From: Opitutia bacterium | Lineage (GTDB): Bacteria; Verrucomicrobiota; Verrucomicrobiae; Opitutales; Opitutaceae | DNA length: 34,875 nt | NCBI GenBank assembly: GCA_947442255.1 | Contig: CANEVO010000037.1 | Location: forward strand, 1-34,875 | Direction of reading: 5' to 3' | In this document: one piece after another, positions 24,638 to 34,359 of the stretch | Layout of the letters: the number at the start of each line of letters is the position of its first letter | Position numbering within the stretch: the first letter of the stretch is position 1 | Notes under the pieces: model-generated | Told to the model about the DNA's origin: nothing | The model's database searches: none | Seen by the model: only the letters and a program-made list of their open reading frames with translations | Position numbers and translations under genes: made by a program

Positions 24638-25762
24638 TCATTCCTTTTGGAATTTGAAAGTCCCGCACTGCGCGTGCTGCCGCAGCCAGTGGTCGACCAG
24701 CACGAGCGCGACCATAGCTTCCACGATGGGCACCGCCCGCGGCACCACGCACGGATCGTGCCGTCCGCGACCGGTCAACTCCGTCTCCCGTCCCTGCAGG
24801 TCGACCGTTTTCTGCGGCTGCAGGATCGTCGCCGTCGGCTTGAAGGCCACGCGGAACATGATCTCCTCGCCGTTGCTGATGCCGCCCTGTGTGCCGCCCG
24901 AGCGATTCGTCACGGTGCGGATCCGGCCGTCGCGGGATTCGAACGCATCGTTGTGCTCGCTCCCGCGCCGGCTCGCTCCGGCGAAACCACTGCCGATTTC
25001 AAAACCCTTGGTCGCCGGCAGCGACAGCATCGCTTTCGCCAGATCGGCTTCGAGCCGGTCGAACACCGGCTCGCCCAACCCCGGCGGCACGCCACGCACG
25101 CGGCACTCGATCACGCCGCCCACCGAGTCGCCCTCGGCGCGCACGGCCTTGATGCGCTCGATCATTTTTTCCGCCGTCGCCGCATGCGGACAGCGGACCG
25201 GCGTCGCCTCCACCTCGGCCAGAGTGGGAAAGTTATTCGTGGCGGCGGCCGGCATCACGATATCGTGCACCTGCGTCAGCCAGGCCCGGATCTCCACCGG
25301 AGCCGCAAACTGCGCCTGGCCGCCCAGTGCCAGGATCTTCCGGGCGATCGCGCCCGCGGCGACCCGCCCAACCGTTTCGCGCGCCGAACTCCGGCCGCCA
25401 CCCCGGTGGTCCCGCAGGCCAAACTTCGCCTGATAGGTGTAATCGGCGTGCGAGGGGCGGAATTTTTCCCGCATCTCGTCGTAGGCGCCCGGCCGCTGAT
25501 CGGCATTGCGCACCAACAGCGAAATCGGCGTGCCCGTCGTCCGGCCTTCGAAAACGCCGGACAAGATTTCTACTCGGTCCTCTTCTTTACGCGGGGTGAC
25601 AATGTCGCTTTGCCCCGGCCGGCGGCGATCGAGTTCGCCCTGGATATCCTCCACCGCCAGCGGCAATCCCGGCGGACACCCGTCGATGACAACGCCCACG
25701 GCCGGGCCGTGGCTCTCGCCCCAAGTAGTGACGGTAAAAATTTTTCCCAAGCTGTTCGGCAT
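24638..25762 (-). CDS. aroC: Chorismate synthase
   Basis: 374 residues, the normal length. It converts EPSP (5-enolpyruvylshikimate-3-phosphate) to chorismate with reduced FMN, the last common step of aromatic amino-acid synthesis. Signatures are plain: [15 protein letters not shown] at residues 9-23 with His18, [20 protein letters not shown] followed by GGRSSARET, and a C-terminal [16 protein letters not shown]. The ATG at 25762 gives the standard N-terminus MPNSLGKIF; the open frame upstream of it is the shadow of the divergent secretin gene. The gene is divergent from the secretin across a 200 bp spacer and stands 63 bp before the CobW-like gene on the same strand. Confidence 0.97.
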   Translation of the reverse strand: MPNSLGKIFTVTTWGESHGPAVGVVIDGCPPGLPLAVEDIQGELDRRRPGQSDIVTPRKEEDRVEILSGVFEGRTTGTPISLLVRNADQRPGAYDEMREKFRPSHADYTYQAKFGLRDHRGGGRSSARETVGRVAAGAIARKILALGGQAQFAAPVEIRAWLTQVHDIVMPAAATNNFPTLAEVEATPVRCPHAATAEKMIERIKAVRAEGDSVGGVIECRVRGVPPGLGEPVFDRLEADLAKAMLSLPATKGFEIGSGFAGASRRGSEHNDAFESRDGRIRTVTNRSGGTQGGISNGEEIMFRVAFKPTATILQPQKTVDLQGRETELTGRGRHDPCVVPRAVPIVEAMVALVLVDHWLRQHAQCGTFKFQKE

Positions 25763-25963
25763 CGCGGCGCGGGAGCGTTGGCCCCGCAGCCGGATCGGGC
25801 AAGGGCAAATCCCGCCACTCTCCCGGCTCCAAACCCATTCTGGCAGGCAACTTTTTGCCAAAAATGCCGTCTCATCAGGCCACACAACACCGTTTACAAG
25901 CTTCCAGCTTTGGCTTCTCTTCTCCGTCCCCGGCCCCTGCCGCAACTTTTCCGAATTTCCTGC

Positions 25964-28036
25964 ATGACTCTGCGTTTTGTCCGCCTGCGCCTGGCCGCCG
26001 TTTTGTCCCTCGTCGCCTTGGATCTCGTTGCCCAGCAGCCGGGCGCCGCCGTTCCCAACCCCGCGGCTCCGGCGGCCGGCGCGGCGGATGACGATCAGCT
26101 CGTCCAAATCAAGCTGCCGGACGCCGACCTCGATACAATCCTGACGGCCCTCAAGATGTACACGGGGCGAACCGTCCTGCGCCCCGCCCAACTCCCGACC
26201 ACCACCTACAACATCGATATCGACAAGCCCGTGCCGAAGTCGCAGGCGATCTTGGCCATCGAGACCGTGCTCGCACTGAACAACCTGGGGGTCACCAAGC
26301 TGGGCGAACGCTTTCTCGTCATCACCCAACTGCCGATGACGGCCCGCACGGCTCCGGAAATGATCGCGGGGTCGGCGTTCGATCAACCGGCCAGCGGCAA
26401 GATCGCCACCAAGATTTTCCAGCTCGAGTTCCTGCGCGTCGCGGAAATCCAGCAACTCATCAGTCAAATTCTCAACCCCAGCGTCAACTCGCCCATCATT
26501 CCGTTGCAAAACGCGAACGCGATGATGGTCACCGACAGCGTCGCCAACCTGCAGCGCATCGAACTGCTGCTCCAAAAGCTCGATCGCCCGATGACGGCGG
26601 GGATGAAGCCGAAGTTCTACCAGCTGCGGAACGGCGCCAAGGCGAGCGACCTCGTGCAAAAAATCCGCACGATCCTCCAGGGCACCCTCCAGACCCAGCT
26701 CGGCACGGCGACGAGCTACCAGGCCGACGACCGCACCAACCAGATCGTGCTCGTCACCGATCCGCGCCAATACCCGATCTTCGACGAGCTCATCGAGAAG
26801 CTCGACGTCCGCGCCGACCCCAACACGCGTAACGACGTCATCTACCTCAATCACGCCAAGGCCGCCGATCTCGTGAGTGTGCTCACCCGCGTCATCACCG
26901 GCCAGACGCAGGCGGCCCAGCGACAAAATGCACAATCGGTTCGCCCCGGCGCGGGCGCCGCCCAACCTGTCCAGCTTCCCGGCGCCCCGCCCGCTGCCGC
27001 GGTCAACAACGCGGCCGTCAGCGCCGCGCTGGAGGGCTTCGGCAGCGGCTCGAACGAATTTAGCCCGCTTATGACCGTGGCCCCGGACGAACGCTCCAAC
27101 TCCGTCGTAGTCTCCGGCACCACCGACGATCTTCGCCTCATCACCGCACTCATCCAGAAACTCGACATCGTGCTCGCCCAGGTGCGCATCGAGGTGGTCA
27201 TCGCGGAGGTCACCCTCGACGACAACCACGACTCCGGCATCAGCCAGCTCGGTCTGCAGATCGCCGGCGACAAGTTGATTGGGTTCTCGGGGGCCGCCTC
27301 CGGCCTTTCCGTGGCCGGCTCCGCCGGTTCCGGTTTTGCGGCGATCACCCGCCCCGGACTTTCCGGGTCGTGGGATCTGGCCGGCACCATCGCGCTCGGC
27401 ACCACGAAGCGGAAGAACAACACCACCATTCTCACCGTGCCCGCCGTGACCACGAGCCACGGCAAGAAGGCGATCATCAACGACGGCGAAACCCGGCCCA
27501 TCATCACCGGCACCACGACCATCCCGGGCGCCGCGACCGGCGCCACCACCAGTTCGCAAATCCAGCAGCAGCAGATCGGCACGACTCTGACCGTCACGCC
27601 GTTCATCGGCAACGACGGGTCGGTGCAGCTCGACCTGCTTCAGGAGCTCACCGACGTCATCGACACCGTCACGGTCGACAACAACACGCAATACGTCATC
27701 GGCACGCGGAAGACCGAAAATTACATCACCGCCCGGGACGGCGAAATCATCGTGCTCGCCGGCTTCCGCAAGAAAATCGACTCCAAGCAAAGCAACCGGC
27801 TTGGGCCGATCCCGTTCATCGGCGACCTGCTCGGCACCCGCAAGAAGGACCGGTATCATCAGGAGCTTATCTTTTTCCTGCGACCGCAGATTCTGACCAA
27901 CAATCCGGCGAAGGATAACGCCGAAACCATGCGCAAGGTCGACCAACTGCCGACGCGCGACGAAATCAAGCTGCAGCTCGACCCGAACTATCAGCCGGCG
28001 CCACCGTCGATCCTCGACCGGATTCTACCGAAGTGA
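25964..28036 (+). CDS. gspD: Type II secretion / type IV pilus-like secretin (GspD)
   Basis: 690 residues, the outer-membrane ring-forming channel. Signal peptide about 1-23 ([11 protein letters not shown]). N0 domain about 45-118 ([20 protein letters not shown]). N1-N3 domains about 140-410 follow the repeated pattern of [29 protein letters not shown] and [14 protein letters not shown], with an Ala/Pro/Gln-rich insert near 315-355. The secretin domain, about 470-650, shows [20 protein letters not shown], an [12 protein letters not shown] motif and [19 protein letters not shown]. The C-terminal ending ([13 protein letters not shown]) is short, without an obvious pilotin-binding domain. The ATG at 25964 directly precedes the signal peptide. 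It begins an operon with gspE and gspF; pseudopilins and the inner-membrane assembly proteins are not in this window. Confidence 0.93.
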   Translation: MTLRFVRLRLAAVLSLVALDLVAQQPGAAVPNPAAPAAGAADDDQLVQIKLPDADLDTILTALKMYTGRTVLRPAQLPTTTYNIDIDKPVPKSQAILAIETVLALNNLGVTKLGERFLVITQLPMTARTAPEMIAGSAFDQPASGKIATKIFQLEFLRVAEIQQLISQILNPSVNSPIIPLQNANAMMVTDSVANLQRIELLLQKLDRPMTAGMKPKFYQLRNGAKASDLVQKIRTILQGTLQTQLGTATSYQADDRTNQIVLVTDPRQYPIFDELIEKLDVRADPNTRNDVIYLNHAKAADLVSVLTRVITGQTQAAQRQNAQSVRPGAGAAQPVQLPGAPPAAAVNNAAVSAALEGFGSGSNEFSPLMTVAPDERSNSVVVSGTTDDLRLITALIQKLDIVLAQVRIEVVIAEVTLDDNHDSGISQLGLQIAGDKLIGFSGAASGLSVAGSAGSGFAAITRPGLSGSWDLAGTIALGTTKRKNNTTILTVPAVTTSHGKKAIINDGETRPIITGTTTIPGAATGATTSSQIQQQQIGTTLTVTPFIGNDGSVQLDLLQELTDVIDTVTVDNNTQYVIGTRKTENYITARDGEIIVLAGFRKKIDSKQSNRLGPIPFIGDLLGTRKKDRYHQELIFFLRPQILTNNPAKDNAETMRKVDQLPTRDEIKLQLDPNYQPAPPSILDRILPK

Positions 28037-28137
28037 GCGCCTTCGTCCTGGACACGCGCCCGTCAGACCGCGCCGCCGCGATTGCTGCGCCTGGAACCAC
28101 CTCCGATTTTTCCGACTGCGACGCGTCCGCGCCATGA
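28033..28137 (+). CDS. Candidate 34-residue translationally coupled ORF between gspD and gspE
   Basis: A GTG at 28033 overlaps the gspD stop (GTGA). The frame runs 34 codons (starting [14 protein letters not shown] after the initiator) to a TGA that overlaps the gspE start (ATGA at 28134). Such double overlap is typical of coupled operon genes but is easy to get by chance in GC-rich DNA. The product has no recognised domain and no membrane segment. It may simply be a spacer. Confidence 0.2.
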   Translation: MSAFVLDTRPSDRAAAIAAPGTTSDFSDCDASAP

Positions 28138-29888
28138 CCACGCTTGATCAGGAAACCTTGCCCGCGTCGCTCACGGCGCTTCTCACCGACGAGCAGCGTC
28201 AGGCTATTCTCGAAGCCCCGCGCGAAAAACGGCTGGAGACGCTCGCCGGGGCACTCGCCCACCCCGAGCCGGAAGTGCTCGCGAAGCTGGCCCTGGCCGC
28301 GGGACTGGATGTCGCCAGCAATCTCGAAACGGATCCCGACGCGCGCGGGCTGCTGCCGGCGCGCATCGTCCACGAATACCAGATCATCCCGATCCGCTAT
28401 GTTACGGAAGACGGAGGACAGAAGACGGAGGATGGCTCCGAAGATTCGTCCTCGGTCGCCCGTCCTCTGTCTTCCGTGCCATTGCACCTGGCCACCGCCT
28501 GGTTGCCGGACGATACCATGACGGACTGGTTGCGGACGTTCAGCCCCCGGCCGCTAGTCTGGCACCTGGCCGTGCCCGAAAGAGTGCACCAGCTCATCAT
28601 TGAAAATTTCGGCGTCGGCTCGGGTTCCCTAGAGGACGGCGACGACAGCTACGTCGCCCCCGAGGCGCAGAAGGAAGCCGAGGAAGTCGTCGACGAGGAT
28701 GCGGCGGTGGTGCGCTTCGTCACGGACGTCATTTCGCAGGCGATCGAGGACCAGGCGACCGATATTCATTTCGAGCCGCAGGAAGGCCAGCTGCGCATCC
28801 GGTACCGCGTCGACGGCCTGCTCGTGCCCGTGCCGGTGCCGGAAAATCTCCTGCGCTTTCAGGACGCCATCATCTCCCGGTTGAAAATCATGGCGCGGAT
28901 GAACATCTCCGAGAAGCGCCTGCCGCAGGACGGCCGCATCAATTTCAAGGCCAACGGCATCGTGCTCGACATCCGCGTATCGACGGTGCCGACGATCTAC
29001 GCCGAGTCGATTTCGCTTCGTCTGCTCAACCAGAAGAAGGAAGCCTACACGATGGACCGGCTGGGCATGAGCGCCGAGGAGCAGTCACAGATCACCAGCA
29101 TCCTCGATTACCCGCACGGCATCATCCTCGTCACCGGCCCCACGGGTTCCGGCAAGTCGACCTCGCTCAACGCCTTTCTCCGCAAAATCAATTCGACCGA
29201 TCTCCGCATCATCACGATCGAGGATCCGATCGAATACGAGGTGCCCGGGGTGAACCAGATGCAGGTGCGTCCCGAGATCGGCCTGACGTTTGCCGACGCG
29301 CTGCGCCACGTGCTGCGCCAGGATCCCGACGTGATCATGGTCGGCGAAATCCGCGACAAGGACACGGCGGAGATCGCCATCCGGGCTTCGCTCACTGGCC
29401 ATCTGGTGTTCTCCACCCTGCATACCAACGATGCACCCGGTGCGATCACCCGGCTGGTCGACATGGGCATCGAGCCGTTTCTCGTCGCGTCCGCGATCGA
29501 GCTCGTCATCGCCCAGCGGCTCGTCCGCCGGCTGTGCCCGGAGTGCTCCAAACCGGCGCCGATCGCCCGGGTCAAGCTGCAGGAAACCCTCGCGATTCTC
29601 GGGTGCCACGCCGAGGAGGCCGAGGGCATCGAGCTGCTGAAATCGCCCGTCGGCTGCGACCGGTGCCGCGGCACCGGCTATCGCGGCCGCATCGGCATCT
29701 TCGAAATTTTCCGACTCAACGACGAGATGCACGAACTCGTACTCAAGCGCGAGAGCACCCGCACCCTGGCCGACTGCGCGCGCAAACACGGGATGCGCAC
29801 CCTCGGCCAGAGCGGCTGGGAAAAAGTGAAGGCCGGCTACACGAGCTTCGACGAGGTGTTGCGTGTCATCACGGTGACCGAAAAATAG
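28134..29888 (+). CDS. gspE: Type II secretion / pilus assembly ATPase (GspE family)
   Basis: 584 residues, the cytoplasmic ATPase that drives pseudopilus or pilus assembly. The N-terminal domain (about 1-190) recruits it to the membrane platform. The ATPase core has Walker A GPTGSGKST (about residue 335), an aspartate box (TIEDPIEYEV), Walker B VIMVGEIRD and a histidine box (STLHTNDAPGAI). A zinc-binding loop has paired CxxC motifs (CPEC about 468, CDRC about 508) and the RGRIGIFE block. Residues about 91-115 (TEDGGQKTEDGSEDSSS and following) are encoded by an in-frame palindromic repeat between PIRY and PLHLATAW and interrupt the usual N-terminal fold; see the repeat entry. gspF starts 3 bp after the stop. 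Confidence 0.95.
   Translation: MTTLDQETLPASLTALLTDEQRQAILEAPREKRLETLAGALAHPEPEVLAKLALAAGLDVASNLETDPDARGLLPARIVHEYQIIPIRYVTEDGGQKTEDGSEDSSSVARPLSSVPLHLATAWLPDDTMTDWLRTFSPRPLVWHLAVPERVHQLIIENFGVGSGSLEDGDDSYVAPEAQKEAEEVVDEDAAVVRFVTDVISQAIEDQATDIHFEPQEGQLRIRYRVDGLLVPVPVPENLLRFQDAIISRLKIMARMNISEKRLPQDGRINFKANGIVLDIRVSTVPTIYAESISLRLLNQKKEAYTMDRLGMSAEEQSQITSILDYPHGIILVTGPTGSGKSTSLNAFLRKINSTDLRIITIEDPIEYEVPGVNQMQVRPEIGLTFADALRHVLRQDPDVIMVGEIRDKDTAEIAIRASLTGHLVFSTLHTNDAPGAITRLVDMGIEPFLVASAIELVIAQRLVRRLCPECSKPAPIARVKLQETLAILGCHAEEAEGIELLKSPVGCDRCRGTGYRGRIGIFEIFRLNDEMHELVLKRESTRTLADCARKHGMRTLGQSGWEKVKAGYTSFDEVLRVITVTEK
28404..28477 (+). repeat. Palindromic REP-like element embedded in-frame in gspE
   Basis: A 74 bp imperfect palindrome. 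The outer arms ACGGAAGACGGAGGAC (28404-28419) and GTCCTCTGTCTTCCGT (28462-28477) pair with one mismatch, and pairing extends inward to about 30 bases per arm around a short loop. The left arm contains a repeated GAAGACGGAGGA unit. The element keeps the reading frame and lacks stops on the coding strand. Its sequence differs from the codon style of gspE, so it looks inserted. Confidence 0.75.
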
Positions 29889-29891
29889 CGC

Positions 29892-31154
29892 ATGGCCCGT
29901 TTTGCCTACACCGCGCGCGACCGCGCCGGCCAAACGCTGACGGCCGAGCTCGACGCCCCGAGCCGCCGGGACGCGCTGCGGCTCCTCTCGGCGCGGGGCC
30001 TGCAGGTTGCCGCCGTGAGCGAGATCGTCGCCGCCGGCAAACCGGGCCGCAAACCACCGGAGGCGAAGGGGGCACCCGCCGCGGTTTCCACCCGCGGCCC
30101 AGCCGCCGCGGCGCCCCGTCGCGAAGAATGCCTCTCCTTTCTCGAGTCGCTCCACGATCTGCTGACGAGCGGTTTGTCCGCGGGCGAAGCGGTCCGCCTG
30201 CTCTCCGTGCGTATCAAGGAACCCCGCCTGCGCACCCTCTGTGCCGGTCTCTGGGAGCAAATCAGCGAAGGCGTGCCGCTCTCCCGCGCGATGGCGAATT
30301 TTCCCCAGGTGTTCGATCCCTCGATCACCAACCTTGTCCAGGCCGGCGAGGCGACAGGTTCCCTCAACGACACCATCGCCCGGCTGATCGCACATCTCAC
30401 GGAACAGCGGGAACTGCGCCGCCAGCTCCTCCTCGCCCTGGCCTATCCCGTCTTCATGGTATTCGTCGCCGGCGGCGTGATTATCTTCTTCCTCACCTTC
30501 CTACTGCCGCGCCTCCAAAGCCTGCTCGGGTCGCTCGGTGGCAAGATGCCGGTGTCGACCAAGATCCTGATCGCGATGTCCGAGTTTGCGATCCACTATG
30601 GGCTCTTCGTTGTAATTGGTCTTGTCTTCGCCGCGATTTCGTTCTGGCGCTGGCGAGCGACCGACGCGGGCCGCACCGCGACCGACGCCTGGATGCTCCG
30701 GCTTCCGTTGCTCGGCCCGTTCGCGGTCGCCCGCACCGTGCTGGCGTTCAGCCAGACGCTCTCGGTTCTGCTGGAAAACGGGATCACCGCGGCCGAGGCG
30801 CTGCGGATGACCGAGAAGCAAATCGACAACCGCGTACACCGCGCCGCCTTCAACACCGCGACGGCTCGCGTGCTCGAGGGCGAGGCCCTGTCGGTCGCGC
30901 TCACCCGCACGGCCTGCTTCCCCGACCTCGTGCTCGACCGCCTCGCCGTGGGCGAAAACACCGGCAACGTGGTGCCGAGCCTGAAGCAGATCGCCGCCGC
31001 TTACCAAAAGCTGATTTCCAGCCAGCTCAACATGTTCACCAAGGTGATCGCGAGCGGCGTGCTGATGACCGTGTTCTTTTTCGTCGGCTTCATCGCCTTT
31101 GCGATTGTGAACGCTGTCTTCGAGGTCAGCGCCAGTTTCAACATGGCGCGGTGA
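29892..31154 (+). CDS. gspF: Type II secretion / pilus assembly inner-membrane platform protein (GspF family)
   Basis: 420 residues. The N-terminus FAYTARDRAGQTLTAELDAP is typical of the family. There are two T2SSF domains: about 78-200 (FLESLHDLLTSGLSAGEAV, QAGEATGSLNDTI) and about 280-405 (FSQTLSVLLENGITAAEAL, VGENTGNVVPSL). Three membrane segments are seen at about 175-200, 224-246 and 382-405. An Ala/Pro-rich linker lies at about 50-75. It acts as the platform around which GspE works. Third gene of the gspD-gspE-gspF operon, 3 bp after gspE, and it converges on the HAD phosphatase gene with a shared hairpin. Confidence 0.94.
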   Translation: MARFAYTARDRAGQTLTAELDAPSRRDALRLLSARGLQVAAVSEIVAAGKPGRKPPEAKGAPAAVSTRGPAAAAPRREECLSFLESLHDLLTSGLSAGEAVRLLSVRIKEPRLRTLCAGLWEQISEGVPLSRAMANFPQVFDPSITNLVQAGEATGSLNDTIARLIAHLTEQRELRRQLLLALAYPVFMVFVAGGVIIFFLTFLLPRLQSLLGSLGGKMPVSTKILIAMSEFAIHYGLFVVIGLVFAAISFWRWRATDAGRTATDAWMLRLPLLGPFAVARTVLAFSQTLSVLLENGITAAEALRMTEKQIDNRVHRAAFNTATARVLEGEALSVALTRTACFPDLVLDRLAVGENTGNVVPSLKQIAAAYQKLISSQLNMFTKVIASGVLMTVFFFVGFIAFAIVNAVFEVSASFNMAR

Positions 31155-31158
31155 ACGC

Positions 31159-31177
31159 AGGCACCGGTACGGTGCCT
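31159..31177. terminator. Probable bidirectional hairpin between gspF and the HAD gene
   Basis: A perfect 8 bp inverted repeat AGGCACCG / CGGTGCCT with a 3-base loop sits between the convergent stops at 31154 and 31177. Neither side has a long T-run, so intrinsic termination is only a guess. The location between convergent genes is typical. Confidence 0.5.
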
Positions 31178-31812
31178 CAGCTTGAGGGGTTTGTCCGTCC
31201 GATTCGGTCGCCCGATTTCTTCCGGCTTGGCACGCGGACCCACGGCATCCCCGCAGCCTCGGCGGCGCGCATCCCCGGCTCCGCATCCTCGAACACCAGG
31301 CACCGCCCGGGGGGTACGCCCATCCGCTCCGCCGCCAGTAAGAACATGTCCGGGGCCGGCTTACCGTGGATCACATCCTCCGGGGTGACCACACGCTCGA
31401 AGGGAAAGATCCGCACCAAGCCGGTCAGCTCCAGCATCCCGCGCACGATCACCCGCGGTCCGCCCGACGCCACCGATACGGGATGGGTCAGCGCCACCCG
31501 GTGGGCAAACTCCACCACCGGCTCGATCAGCTTCGCATCCTTCTGCAATTCGACGAACAACGCCTCCTTGTGATCGAACACCGCGTGCGCATCGATGGTG
31601 AGCCCATAGTGCCGCGCGATCAAATCCGCGACCCGCAGCGTCGGCACTCCTCCCAGCGAATAGAACAACTCCTCGTCCAGCGCGCAGTGCAGACCGACTT
31701 TGCGCATCGCCTCGTCCCACGCGCGATAGTGCAGCGGCATCGTGTCGACGAGCGTGCCATCGAGGTCAAAAATGTAGCCGGCGAAGTCGCCCGGCGGAAT
31801 CTCCAGTTTCAT
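31177..31812 (-). CDS. HAD-superfamily phosphatase, beta-phosphoglucomutase-like
   Basis: 211 residues. Motif I is FDLDGTLVDTMPLHYRAWDE at about residues 15-34, with the nucleophile and acid/base aspartates. The helical cap follows (LGGVPTLRVADLIARHYGL), motif II is in SVASGGPR, and motifs III/IV are in GKPAPDMFLLAAERMGVPP and CLVFEDAEPGMRAAEAAGM. This matches the beta-phosphoglucomutase/YqaB group that hydrolyses or isomerises small sugar phosphates; the substrate is not predictable. The ATG at 31812 was chosen over the TTG at 31830. It follows acr3 by 64 bp on the same strand, but there is no clear link to arsenic resistance. Confidence 0.9.
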   Translation of the reverse strand: MKLEIPPGDFAGYIFDLDGTLVDTMPLHYRAWDEAMRKVGLHCALDEELFYSLGGVPTLRVADLIARHYGLTIDAHAVFDHKEALFVELQKDAKLIEPVVEFAHRVALTHPVSVASGGPRVIVRGMLELTGLVRIFPFERVVTPEDVIHGKPAPDMFLLAAERMGVPPGRCLVFEDAEPGMRAAEAAGMPWVRVPSRKKSGDRIGRTNPSS

Positions 31813-31876
31813 GGGAAGGGAAGAACGCAACGATTCCTCCCCTGCACCGCAACGGAAAATTCCCTTGGGCGCAGGC

Positions 31877-32947
31877 TCAACGGGTCACTCGTTCCACCCG
31901 GGCGCGCCAGCGCAGCGCCACCGTCACCAGCCCGATCAGCGCCGGCACCTCCACCAGCGGCCCGATCACCGCCGCGAAAGCCGCGCCCGACGCGAGGCCG
32001 AACACCCCGACCGCCACCGCGATCGCCAGTTCGAAATTGTTGCCCGACGCCGTGAACGCCAGGGTGGCCGCCCGCGCATAGTCGGTTCCGGCCCGGACGC
32101 TCATCCAGAACGTCGCACCAAACATGATCGCAAAATAGACCACCAACGGCAGCGCCACCCGCAGCACGTCGAGCGGAATTCGCAGCACCGTATCGCCCTT
32201 CAAGCTGAACATCACCACGATCGTAAACAGCAGTGCCACGAGCGTGATCGGGCTGATCAGCGGCAGGAATTTATTATCATACCAATCCACCCGCCCGCCC
32301 CGTCGCAGTCCAAACCGCGACACCAGCCCGCCGAGGAAGGGGATTCCCAGGTAAATGAAAACACTCTTCGCTACCGCCCCGATTGTCACACCTGACAGGT
32401 CGAGCTGGCCGAGGTCGACGCCGACGAGCGGCGGCAGCACCTTCAAAAACAGCCACGCCAGCGGGGCGAAAAACAAGACCTGGAAAAGCGCGTTGGCCGC
32501 CACGAGCCCCGCGCAATATTCGCGGCTGCCGCCCGCGAGATCGTTCCACACGATCACCATCGCGATGCACCGCGCGAGGCCGATGAGCACAAGTCCCGCA
32601 AAATACTCCGGCTGGTCGCGGAGAAAGATCACCGCGAGCGCAAACATCAGCACCGGTCCCACGAGCCAGTTTTGCACGAGGGACAGCCCGAGCACTTTCT
32701 TGTCGCGGAACACATCGGGCAGCTCCTCGTAGCGCACCTTCGCGAGCGGTGGGTACATCATCAGGATCAGTCCCGCGGCGATCGGGACCGAGGTCGTGCC
32801 GACGCTCCAGGCCGTCAGCAACTTGGGCAGCGCCGGCAGAAACCGACCGGCCAGCACGCCCGCCGCCATCGCAAGAAAAATCCAGCCGGTGAGATAACGG
32901 TCAAGGAACGAGAGCCGGTCGAGTACCGAGGGCTTGTCCGCGTTCAT
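31877..32947 (-). CDS. acr3: ACR3-family arsenite efflux permease
   Basis: 356 residues with about ten hydrophobic segments, an inner-membrane exporter of As(III) using the proton gradient. Family markers are seen: [20 protein letters not shown] at the N-terminus, the conserved cysteine in [18 protein letters not shown] (about residue 127), [16 protein letters not shown], and [20 protein letters not shown]. The start ATG overlaps the arsC stop by 4 bp (ATGA), indicating translational coupling. It is the last gene of the arsR-DUF6428-arsC-acr3 operon. Confidence 0.95.
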   Translation of the reverse strand: MNADKPSVLDRLSFLDRYLTGWIFLAMAAGVLAGRFLPALPKLLTAWSVGTTSVPIAAGLILMMYPPLAKVRYEELPDVFRDKKVLGLSLVQNWLVGPVLMFALAVIFLRDQPEYFAGLVLIGLARCIAMVIVWNDLAGGSREYCAGLVAANALFQVLFFAPLAWLFLKVLPPLVGVDLGQLDLSGVTIGAVAKSVFIYLGIPFLGGLVSRFGLRRGGRVDWYDNKFLPLISPITLVALLFTIVVMFSLKGDTVLRIPLDVLRVALPLVVYFAIMFGATFWMSVRAGTDYARAATLAFTASGNNFELAIAVAVGVFGLASGAAFAAVIGPLVEVPALIGLVTVALRWRARVERVTR

Positions 32948-33408
32948 CGCGCGGCCTTGGCCTTCAACGCATCGCGCCGCCCGTCGGCATAGGCCGTGAA
33001 CGTCCGCCGGATCTCATTCCGCACGCGGCGAAACACCGCCAGTTTTTCCTCCTCCGTGCCGGTCGCATGCGCCGGATCGTCAAAGGGCCAGTGGTGGCGG
33101 TTCACCTGTCCGGGGAAAATCGGACACACTTGGTCCGCATTCCCACACACCGTGATCACCGTCTCCACGTTCTGATCGAGAAACTCGCTCAAGTGCTTCG
33201 AGCGGTGGCCCGAGATATCGATACCGATCTCCTTCATCACGTCGATCGCCAGCGGATGGACGTAGCCCGCGGGCTTGGAGCCCGCGCTCGCCACCTCGAA
33301 CAGATCGCCCGCGGCGGCGCGCAGCAGGCCCTCGGCGAGGTGGCTGCGACACGAGTTGCCCGTGCAAAGCACGAGTATGGTGGGTTTGTTGGCGGCAATG
33401 GTGCTCAT
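32944..33408 (-). CDS. arsC: Arsenate reductase, low-molecular-weight phosphatase (thioredoxin-coupled) type
   Basis: 154 residues. It reduces arsenate to arsenite for export by ACR3. The phosphatase-like P-loop is at residues 15-22 (CTGNSCRS), the glycine-rich [17 protein letters not shown] follows, and the redox pair lies in [16 protein letters not shown]. The aspartate of HWPFDDPA is the general acid. The type is that of the thioredoxin-dependent ArsC of Staphylococcus, not the glutaredoxin type of E. coli. It starts 16 bp after the DUF6428 gene. Confidence 0.95.
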   Translation of the reverse strand: MSTIAANKPTILVLCTGNSCRSHLAEGLLRAAAGDLFEVASAGSKPAGYVHPLAIDVMKEIGIDISGHRSKHLSEFLDQNVETVITVCGNADQVCPIFPGQVNRHHWPFDDPAHATGTEEEKLAVFRRVRNEIRRTFTAYADGRRDALKAKAAR

Positions 33409-33424
33409 GCGATGGGCGAAGAAA

Positions 33425-33955
33425 TTAACAGCAACTCGCGCCCGCGGCGCCCGCCCGCGCCGCCGGCACGCAAACGTCCCGCGCCAGACAATCGGTGTGC
33501 TTGCCGGCCAGCCGCACCACGAAACGGTCCGCCTCGCGCTCGACCGCGACCACCTTGAACTGGATCACGTTGCACGCCTCATACTCGAGTTCCACCGGCA
33601 GATCGTCCGTGCCGAGCACCGCCGCGCCGTGGTCAAACGCCTTCAACAACTTACCGGCCGTGATCCGGTGATCCACGTCGTCGCCAACCCACGTCTGCAA
33701 GAGGCAGGTCACGGTGCGTCGCACCGTCCCGCCACAATCCACAAAATGCTTCTGCACGCGCCCAACCTCCGTCACGTGGAAGTGCGCCTCGATCGGATCG
33801 CCGTCCGGCCAGAGCACCGTGAGCGGCAAAGCCGGCGCCGCCGCCAGGGCGGTCCGCAGGGCCGCGACGGTCATCGCCGGCAATTCTGGCGCCGGCGTCG
33901 CGCACCCGCAAGTGCCGCCGGAGGTTTCACAGGTGGAATCGGTTTCTTCGTTCAT
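33425..33955 (-). CDS. DUF6428-like cysteine-rich protein of the arsenic operon
   Basis: 176 residues. The N-terminus has a cysteine cluster ([11 protein letters not shown], residues 8-18) and the C-terminus ends SCC, with other cysteines in DCGG and TCLLQTW. The central part ([20 protein letters not shown], followed by a [13 protein letters not shown] block and [20 protein letters not shown]) matches DUF6428-type proteins that accompany arsenic genes. No enzymatic role is known. The cysteine tails could bind arsenite, an inference from composition only. It lies between arsR (15 bp) and arsC (16 bp). Confidence 0.82.
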   Translation of the reverse strand: MNEETDSTCETSGGTCGCATPAPELPAMTVAALRTALAAAPALPLTVLWPDGDPIEAHFHVTEVGRVQKHFVDCGGTVRRTVTCLLQTWVGDDVDHRITAGKLLKAFDHGAAVLGTDDLPVELEYEACNVIQFKVVAVEREADRFVVRLAGKHTDCLARDVCVPAARAGAAGASCC

Positions 33956-33970
33956 AAATTTTCGGCCGCC

Positions 33971-34354
33971 TTAGCAACCGCAACGGTATTGCCCCGGCGC
34001 CTTCTCCGGCTCGCCCGCGCGCACCCACGCGCACGCCGGCTCGATCTTCTTCAGCCGAGCGAGATCGCGCTTGAACGCCGGATGTTCCTGCACGCAGTCC
34101 TGCAGGCATGCTAGGTTCGCCTTCAGCTCCCGCGAGGGCTTCGACGGCAGTGCGTAGACCACCCAGTTTCCCTGCCGCTCGCATTCCACCAGCCCGCGCG
34201 CGCGCAGATACGCGAGATGCTTGGAGATCTTCACCTGCGGTTCGCCCAGCACTTCCTGAAAATGGCACACGCACACCGGTCCCTGCGCCAGCACATGGAG
34301 CAGGCGCAACCGCGTCCGGTCGCACAGGCATTTGTAGATCTCCACCAAATCCAT
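33971..34354 (-). CDS. arsR: ArsR/SmtB-family arsenite-responsive repressor
   Basis: 127 residues. Winged-helix repressor: CDRTRLRLLHVLAQGPVCVC, then QVKISKHLAYLRARGLVECE as the recognition region, and RQGNWVVYALP as the wing. The CVC in GPVCVCHFQEVL matches the As(III)-sensing CxC of ArsR, and two more cysteines end the protein (YRCGC). The ATG at 34354 is preceded by AAAGGAA about 12 bases upstream; the longer open frame to 34687 overlaps katG and is not used. First gene of the arsenic operon, directly after a perfect inverted repeat that is its likely operator. Confidence 0.94.
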   Translation of the reverse strand: MDLVEIYKCLCDRTRLRLLHVLAQGPVCVCHFQEVLGEPQVKISKHLAYLRARGLVECERQGNWVVYALPSKPSRELKANLACLQDCVQEHPAFKRDLARLKKIEPACAWVRAGEPEKAPGQYRCGC

Positions 34355-34359
34355 TTCGT

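Noticed and set aside
25763..27946. Minus-strand extension of the chorismate synthase frame far upstream of its start
   Set aside because: Lies wholly opposite the secretin gene and has a shadow-like composition; chorismate synthase has its standard N-terminus at 25762.
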